A program made the position numbers and the translations under genes. Below the pieces are notes generated by a model. That model ran no database searches. It saw only the letters and a list, made by a program, of their open reading frames with translations, and was not told the origin of the DNA. From Oxytricha trifallax (lineage: Eukaryota > Ciliophora > Spirotrichea > Sporadotrichida > Oxytrichidae), in NCBI GenBank assembly GCA_000711775.1, contig ARYC01000461.1:1-64000 (forward strand): DNA of 64,000 bases, given 5' to 3'. Shown here piece after piece: positions 58,949-64,000 of the stretch; positions within the stretch are counted from its first letter, which is position 1; each line of letters starts with the position of its first letter.

Positions 58949-58954
58949 TAATTT

Positions 58955-59630
58955 TATACATAGAAATGAGTGAGGCAATCGAGATTTTGATTAAGGAAAG
59001 CGATCTAGACCTTGACGGTTATTATTTTCATATAAATTGTGTATTTATATGGTTTGGTATGGGGGAAGGTGGTTAAGTAGTTATAGAGGTATTGTAGATG
59101 GTCCAGTGGGAAGACATATATGAGTGATCACTTATAATAAGAGAATTCGTGCTACCTTGATAAACTCACTAATTATTTAAGCACTGCAACGTAGCAAAGC
59201 TCAATTGTTATTATTTTTGTAGAAACTTAGTTGAGTATCATGATATAAAGTGTAAATTTCTATATTGTGGGATTTTAAAAGAATCTTTTTTGAAATCAGA
59301 AATACCTCTAATTTCAATCACTTTTTACTGATATTCACATAATTTTTTCTAGGCTTTCATATGTAAAATTTTAGTAACTGCATCAAAATTATAGTAAAAT
59401 GAATTTTGGCATTAACGCTTTTGAAAATAATAATCATTTCTTGACTAAGTCTATAGAGAACAATTAATGAAAGAGTGAGATAAATTCTTGAATAAGCCTC
59501 CTTTGTTTTTTAATTAGTAAATTAAAAAATCTCATTTTCAATCGGTAAATTATTTTTTTTGCATGTGTTAAAGTCGAAAATTATATTTCTTTTAATCGTT
59601 TTGTATATAAGTTTAAAATTTAGATTTATA
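58955..59630. other. AT-rich DNA, nothing recognised
   Basis: No supported feature; the open frame at 58879-59076 spans the transposon edge and is chance. Confidence 0.4.
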
Positions 59631-59632
59631 TA

Positions 59633-60053
59633 TTGTAAGAATACATTCAAAATTGGTAAAATCATTCTAATTAAATTGATTATTATTCAAAATCTTGGCT
59701 AGCAGCTAAAGTTGTCCAATTTAAACGATCGCGGGCTCATTCGATGGATAATTCAAAATTAGCTGGACTTTACTATTGGTGGTACTATTTTATCTCATCC
59801 CTAGAGCGAGATAACTTGATTTTAAGTAAATGCCTCTAAATTCATTAAAATATTACCTCACATTAAAATAAGTTATCTCGCTCCAGGGATGAGATAAAAT
59901 AGTACCACCATTAGTAAAGTCCAGCTAATTTTGAATTATCCATCGAATGAGCCCAAGATCGTTTAAATTGGACAACTTTAGCTGCTAGCCAAGATTTTGA
60001 ATAACAATCAATTTAATTAGAATGATTTTACCAATTCAAATGTATTTCTACAA
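59633..60053. mobile_element. Palindromic MITE, copy E
   Basis: 421 bp, ends TTGTAAGAATACATTCAAA and complement, flanked by TA. Internal blocks as in copies A and B (TGGGCTCATTCGATGG, GTACTATTTTATCTCATCCC), with an extra GCTAGCAGCTAAAG variant near both ends. Confidence 0.92.
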
Positions 60054-60055
60054 TA

Positions 60056-61090
60056 TCATTCATTTTCATCTATTTTATACTTTCTCTTTTTTATGTAATT
60101 TTCAATACTTATTTTCTACTTTCATTTTAATTATCTTAAAATTAAATATCATCTATGTAGTTTTTGTTCATATTTTTTTATTTAATTAATATTTTTATTG
60201 CTATTATAACTTCGTTTCTAAATAATTATGCTTATTTTTTGCATTAAAACTATTTCTAAAGTTCATATAGTTAGAAAATAATATTTAAGAAAGAAATGAT
60301 TAAAATATTTAAATATATTTTAGTCATTTTAACTAATTGAATAATTAAATTTCCGTCTATTCAGAAATAACAATAACTACCTCTAATAACAAGATGTTAT
60401 ATTGCTGTAAAATATGTTTAATTGTTTAAGTACAGTGTTTTCTCATTATTCTTTAGAATAAATTGGACTATAAATAAAATAATTACAGACACATATTTAA
60501 TTCATAATTACGTTTACTACTTTAAACAAAAGTATTATCAAATAAATAGTACAAGCTAAATATTTTCTGATATGTATATTAATTTTTTTAAAATAATATA
60601 AACTTATATTTTTCGTGTGGTTGTGATTCTTCTAGTTGAAGTAATATTTGTAATTTCTAGATCTAACTTTGCAATAATTAGTTATTATTTTGATGTTTTA
60701 GTTGAAAAAAGGATGTTTAAATTCATATTTATTGGGTTATCATTCTTCATTTTGATATTAAGTTAAATAGAATTTCAATTTATAATTTAAATTCAAATCT
60801 AAAATTGTAATAAAATGATTTCACTGCTTATTAATGAGTGGGTTTAATTTATCGATTGGAGCCATCACTTCTAAAATACCTCAGCCATTTTAAAATAGAG
60901 AAATATTTAATCTAGATTAGGTTACTCATGTAAAGAAATAATTGTCGAAAAGCTAAGCCATAGGGTATTTTGCAAATAATATATTCTGTTTCTTTTTATT
61001 ATCAAGTGTTTTAATTTTTTGTATTTTCTAAATAGTTCACTTTAGTTAAGGAAACTTATTTTTAAGATTTTTTTATTAATATTTTTAAAG
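60056..61090. other. AT-rich DNA, nothing recognised
   Basis: No gene or repeat supported. Confidence 0.4.
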
Positions 61091-61093
61091 AAT

Positions 61094-61172
61094 CAAACCC
61101 CAAAACTCCTTAATGAGGTTTATATATGCTTTGATTTGTAGGAAATTTGTTAGGGGTTGGGTTATTAATATG
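61094..61172. repeat. TBE copy 4 left terminal inverted repeat
   Basis: About 78 bp matching the right repeat of copy 1 read inward (GGTTTATATATGCTTTGATT, then GGAAATTTGTTAGGGGTTGG). Confidence 0.9.
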
Positions 61173-61210
61173 TTTTAATGTTAAATATATAGTAAATATT
61201 TTTAATTTAA

Positions 61211-62658
61211 TCACTCAAAATGCACTTTTGGATCATGTGGGAGAGGTCTGAAGTTTATCTTACTTAACCACACCTCTTTCTGCTCTATTGATATGTCTGA
61301 TCTTGAGTTTGATTTAATTATTATTGACTCTGCCATCTGCTTCATTGATTGAGATACTCTTGTCTTGTCAATAAATTGCTTTATTCTTTGTTTAGCATCC
61401 TTCTCGCACCTCGTAGAGTAGTAATCATTGCGAGGCATATCGTACTCTATTATTATTGCTGCATAAGCCAACACATCCCACTAAAAGTCACCATCTCTCC
61501 AGTCTTCTCTTTCTGTATAGTACCCTTGAGTTCCCATTACAGTTCCAAGCCTTGATACTTCCAATCTTTAGGCTCTGTTGAAATCGATTATTGCTACTCT
61601 TACTGGTGAAAACTTTATCATTATATTTCTGGCTTTAAATCTCTGTGAACAAACCCTAACTTGTGAAGCTCTTTAATACCTTGTATGGTCTGAGTTGCTA
61701 TTTATCCAAGCTTCTTATGATTCGTTTGATCTGTAATGAAATCTCTTAGGGTCATTTCATAAAGTGGAAGTCTGAAAGCAACATGATCCTTGGCAAAGAG
61801 AACAGCATCTAGATTGATTAAGTAATTACACTCTTTAAACTTTGCTTGAGTGATTACTTTATACTCATTTGTAAACTCCATCTAATATTTATCATCACTT
61901 AAGAGATTGTTGGAGGGATACACCTTGTATGCATATTGATGATCATTGATATCTTTCTTATCAAAGGAGTCTTCTAATATAAGGTAGCTTTAAAGTGAAT
62001 TGTCTAGGTCAATTTAGGCAAGAACAGGAATCTTTTTATATTGAATTTTAATCATGATCTTTGTGATTTCGGATGCTAGTAGGTTGCGTGATTTCTTCAC
62101 ATATTCTGATTCAATGGCTTGTTCGAGCTCTACCACTTTCGAAGATTCTCTTGCTTTTCTTTTGTTTAGTAGCTTCAGCTCAACTTCATGATTCTCAATT
62201 TCTATATCTTACTTGTGAGCTTTTAATAGATGCTTCTTTAAGTCTCTTGTATGAGAGTACTGCTTATGACACTCAAAGCAATCATACTTTCCATCTATTT
62301 TATCATGCTTTAAGTATACAGTGGGCTTGGCTTCTCTATGCTCCTTCATATGTCTGTACCAGCTTGATTTATGAGCAAAATCTCTCTCACATAACTCACA
62401 AAAATAGACTTCAACTTCTTCAGTTTGTATAGGAATTTCATTATTACCTTTCTCCTCCTCTCTGTCTCCCACACACTTGTTTGCCATTTATTTTCTATTA
62501 TTAATTTCTATTTTAATAACAGAGACCTCAAGTGATAGCTCTGGTAGTTCTTTAAGAGAGTTCATCTCACAGCTATCACACTTTTTATTGCTGCCAAAGG
62601 TTAGTCTCATTTAGTTTGATGGAAGTGCTGTTGTTTTTCTTAAAATGTTAGCACTCAT
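61211..62658 (-). pseudogene. TBE 57 kDa zinc-finger/kinase, one frameshift
   Basis: ATG 62658-62656 (MSANILRKTTALPSNQM), TGA 61213-61211; 1448 bp. Zinc fingers at residues ~87-107 (CELCERDFAHKSSWYRHMKEH) and ~127-148 (CFECHKQYSHTRDLKKHLLKAH). Kinase landmarks: YAYKVYP, DHVAFRLPLYEMTLRDF (hinge), HRDLKPE (near residue 338), IIDFNRAQ, GTQGYYTERED and WDVLAYAAIIIE. One base is missing in the A run right after HRDLKPE (near 61620); everything else is open. Ends 40 bp inside the terminal repeat. Confidence 0.92.
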
Positions 62659-63098
62659 ATTTAAATTTGAATTTAAAATTATAAAACTGCCTCAATAACT
62701 GAGAGCTTATATGAAAGGTTTGCAAGACTACAAGTTTCAAGGGAAGTTTTTAGAGTATTAGAGAAGAAATATGAGTGCTAAGAGACGATCCAGCTATAAA
62801 TGTAGATGAGAAAGTTCCCATTTTTACTTTCAATAATAAGTTGATTATAGCACGTACCGATTTAGGAGGTGCACCTAATTAAGTGCGTACCAATTTAAAT
62901 TAAAAAATATGGAACTATAACAGTAGAAATTGATATCAATCTCTCAAGTTTGAAACCAATTCTCAAAACCTTCACCATATCCTACTTAGAATTTGACCTC
63001 CTATAGGATGCCCATATTTAATAGTATGCTTTTCTGAGGTATATAATTGAAATTAATAAACTTAAATTTGAATATCATTTCTAAGATCTGTAAACAAG
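62659..63098. promoter_or_regulatory. Divergent promoter spacer of TBE copy 4
   Basis: 440 bp between divergent starts. Two CGTACC(G/A)ATTTA units lie at about 62854 and 62888, and a GGAGGTGCACCT palindrome between them. Regulatory role inferred from position. Confidence 0.4.
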
Positions 63099-63784
63099 AT
63101 GGAGTCAATGAATGATGCAATGAAAAAAGTGTAAGCACAAGAATTGATTCAAAGATTTAGAAGCAAGGAGGATTTGCACCGCTACCTGGTGCAGCCAGGT
63201 AATGAACTAATAATAGCTAATCTTCATTCTTTAGATGGTTTGTACTAAAATATCATTTCTAAGAGCGATACTCTGCGAAGAGAAGAAAGCTTTGAAAACT
63301 TGAGATGTAAAGTTTTCAGAGATTCCAAACTATCCAAAAATCTCACTGACTAACTTATATGATGATGCTATGAATAACCCAGAGGTTTCGCAGTACCTGC
63401 CTACTAAGAAGCTGTTGTCAAATAAACTACCTGAAAAAACTATTTCTTTGGCATACTTGCAACAATTAAAGGTGATTACTTGAAAGAAATTATTCAATAA
63501 TCTCATAAGAAAAGGTACAGCATCTCTCAGAAGATAAGGATAAACAAGGGATCAAGATAACTGAGAGCTGGCTATCAGAGCTGCAGATGCACCCTTATAT
63601 TTCAAGTAAGATTTCAAGCTTAACTCTTTAGAAAATCTGGTACTGGCATCTTCTTGATGAAGAAATAGAGTAAGCTTCACAGAGAGTGAAAGTCGCAGAC
63701 AAAGTTTGAAGTTAGCAAGAGACTTTATTCAAATATTTAGAAAAGAAAGAGAGGCCAGCTCTCTCTAAAGAATTTTAAATGTGA
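63099..63784 (+). pseudogene. TBE 22 kDa protein, decayed
   Basis: ATG 63099 (MESMNDAMKKVQAQELIQRF), TGA of the C-terminal frame 63782-63784. Introns 63199-63234 (36 nt) and 63606-63631 (26 nt) are present. Damage relative to copies 2 and 3: a ~20-bp deletion just after intron 1, in-frame TGA near 63301, a one-base and a two-base deletion in exon 2, and a ~77-bp deletion in exon 3 removing the MNIDAGAG block, with a TAG microhomology at its ends (copy 1 keeps the block). Confidence 0.88.
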
Positions 63785-63793
63785 CTTATATAT

Positions 63794-64000
63794 TCATTAA
63801 CTTAACTACAAAACTTATTTATATATATTCACTCTCCCTTCTTTGGCACACTTTTATGCTAACTAATTATCAACTCTCTTAGATGAACTTTTTATAAAAT
63901 CGACTTTATCGATAGGTAGGTCATGCATTAGATGGTATAGCAGCAGTTTCTTATAATGACCTTTTAATATACCCCACTAGAACTCAATTCCATTAAACTA
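63794..64000 (-). CDS. TBE 42 kDa transposase, C-terminal part (cut by window end)
   Basis: TGA 63796-63794; open frame to the window edge. Contains the catalytic Glu in NGIEFQWG; the usual Tyr is Gln here (TAG for TAC), which may harm function. The rest matches copy 1 (LLLYHLMHDLPID, AKEGRVNIYKQ). Stops 9 bp from the 22 kDa stop. Confidence 0.9.

Larger units (their letters stand above)
61094..64000. mobile_element. TBE transposon, copy 4 (left part, cut by window end)
   Basis: Starts CAAACCCCAAAACTCC at 61094, next to AAT (61091-61093). Same subfamily as copy 1. Contains the kinase gene (minus), the 22 kDa gene (plus) and the C-terminal part of the transposase (minus) up to the window edge. 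Confidence 0.94.

Noticed and set aside
61349..61555. Plus-strand ORF of 68 codons, and another at 62073-62432
   Set aside because: Both are antisense shadows of the TBE copy 4 zinc-finger/kinase gene.
1..64000. tRNA, rRNA, CRISPR array or bacterial operon signals
   Set aside because: No cloverleaf-like GC-rich segment, rRNA core motif, regularly spaced repeat-spacer array or ribosome-binding-site pattern seen; the genetic code and introns exclude a bacterial origin.

Overview
This is germline (micronuclear) DNA of a spirotrichous ciliate of the Oxytricha/Stylonychia type. Three things show it. (1) The window holds parts of four TBE (telomere-bearing element) transposons whose ends are C4A4/G4T4 telomere-like repeats next to 3-bp AAT or ATT duplications. 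(2) Genes only read through if TAA and TAG mean glutamine and TGA is the sole stop; a complete 354-residue transposase at 344-1408 proves this, because its conserved positions contain TAA/TAG. (3) Most of the rest is very AT-rich DNA full of inverted repeats, with short GC-richer coding-like islands that look like macronuclear-destined segments (MDSs) separated by internal eliminated sequences (IESs). Gene calls below use the UAR=Gln code.

Layout. 1-1484: right end of a TBE, with the tail of its 22 kDa gene and an intact 42 kDa DDE transposase. 1.5-11.6 kb: AT-rich DNA with one large palindrome and a few weak coding-like patches. 11660-16165: complete but decayed TBE, its transposase broken by a 416-bp palindromic MITE. 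17.1-20.1 kb: GC-richer island with fragments of cysteine-rich surface-protein genes, one exon flanked by ~270-bp inverted repeats. 20.4-26 kb: several small DNA transposons, including a 1.55-kb IS1595/ISXO2-like (Merlin-type) element and a relic of a related one. 26.8-29.8 kb: candidate minus-strand gene split by two large palindromic IES-like blocks, each with a short candidate pointer that keeps the frame. 31-35 kb: three more palindromic MITEs. 35.7 and 51.6 kb: two copies of a ~620-bp GC-richer repeat that looks like structured RNA. 37716-41872: a TBE of a second terminal-repeat type. 46.6-48 kb: large palindrome next to a coding-like segment. 52.5-56.3 kb: relic of a divergent TBE-like element. 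58.5-60 kb: another IS1595-like relic and a fifth MITE. 61094-64000: left part of a fourth TBE.

How the genes fit together. Every TBE has the same plan: a C2H2 zinc-finger/kinase gene (57 kDa), a divergent 22 kDa gene with two tiny introns (36 and 26 nt), and a transposase converging on the 22 kDa gene with only 6-9 bp between their stops where both are legible. Apart from the transposase at 344-1408, every TBE gene seen here carries frameshifts, deletions or a TGA; the 207-bp transposase tail at 63794-64000 is open but truncated by the window.

The most striking feature is the 52.5-56.3 kb relic. It has the same three-gene order and orientation, a recognisable 22 kDa homologue with an intron at the same place, and a distant TBE-type transposase. 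Its third gene, after two zinc fingers like those of the TBE kinase, encodes an MT-A70 family N6-adenine methyltransferase instead of a kinase. This suggests an undescribed TBE-like lineage that swapped, or ancestrally carried, an adenine methyltransferase.
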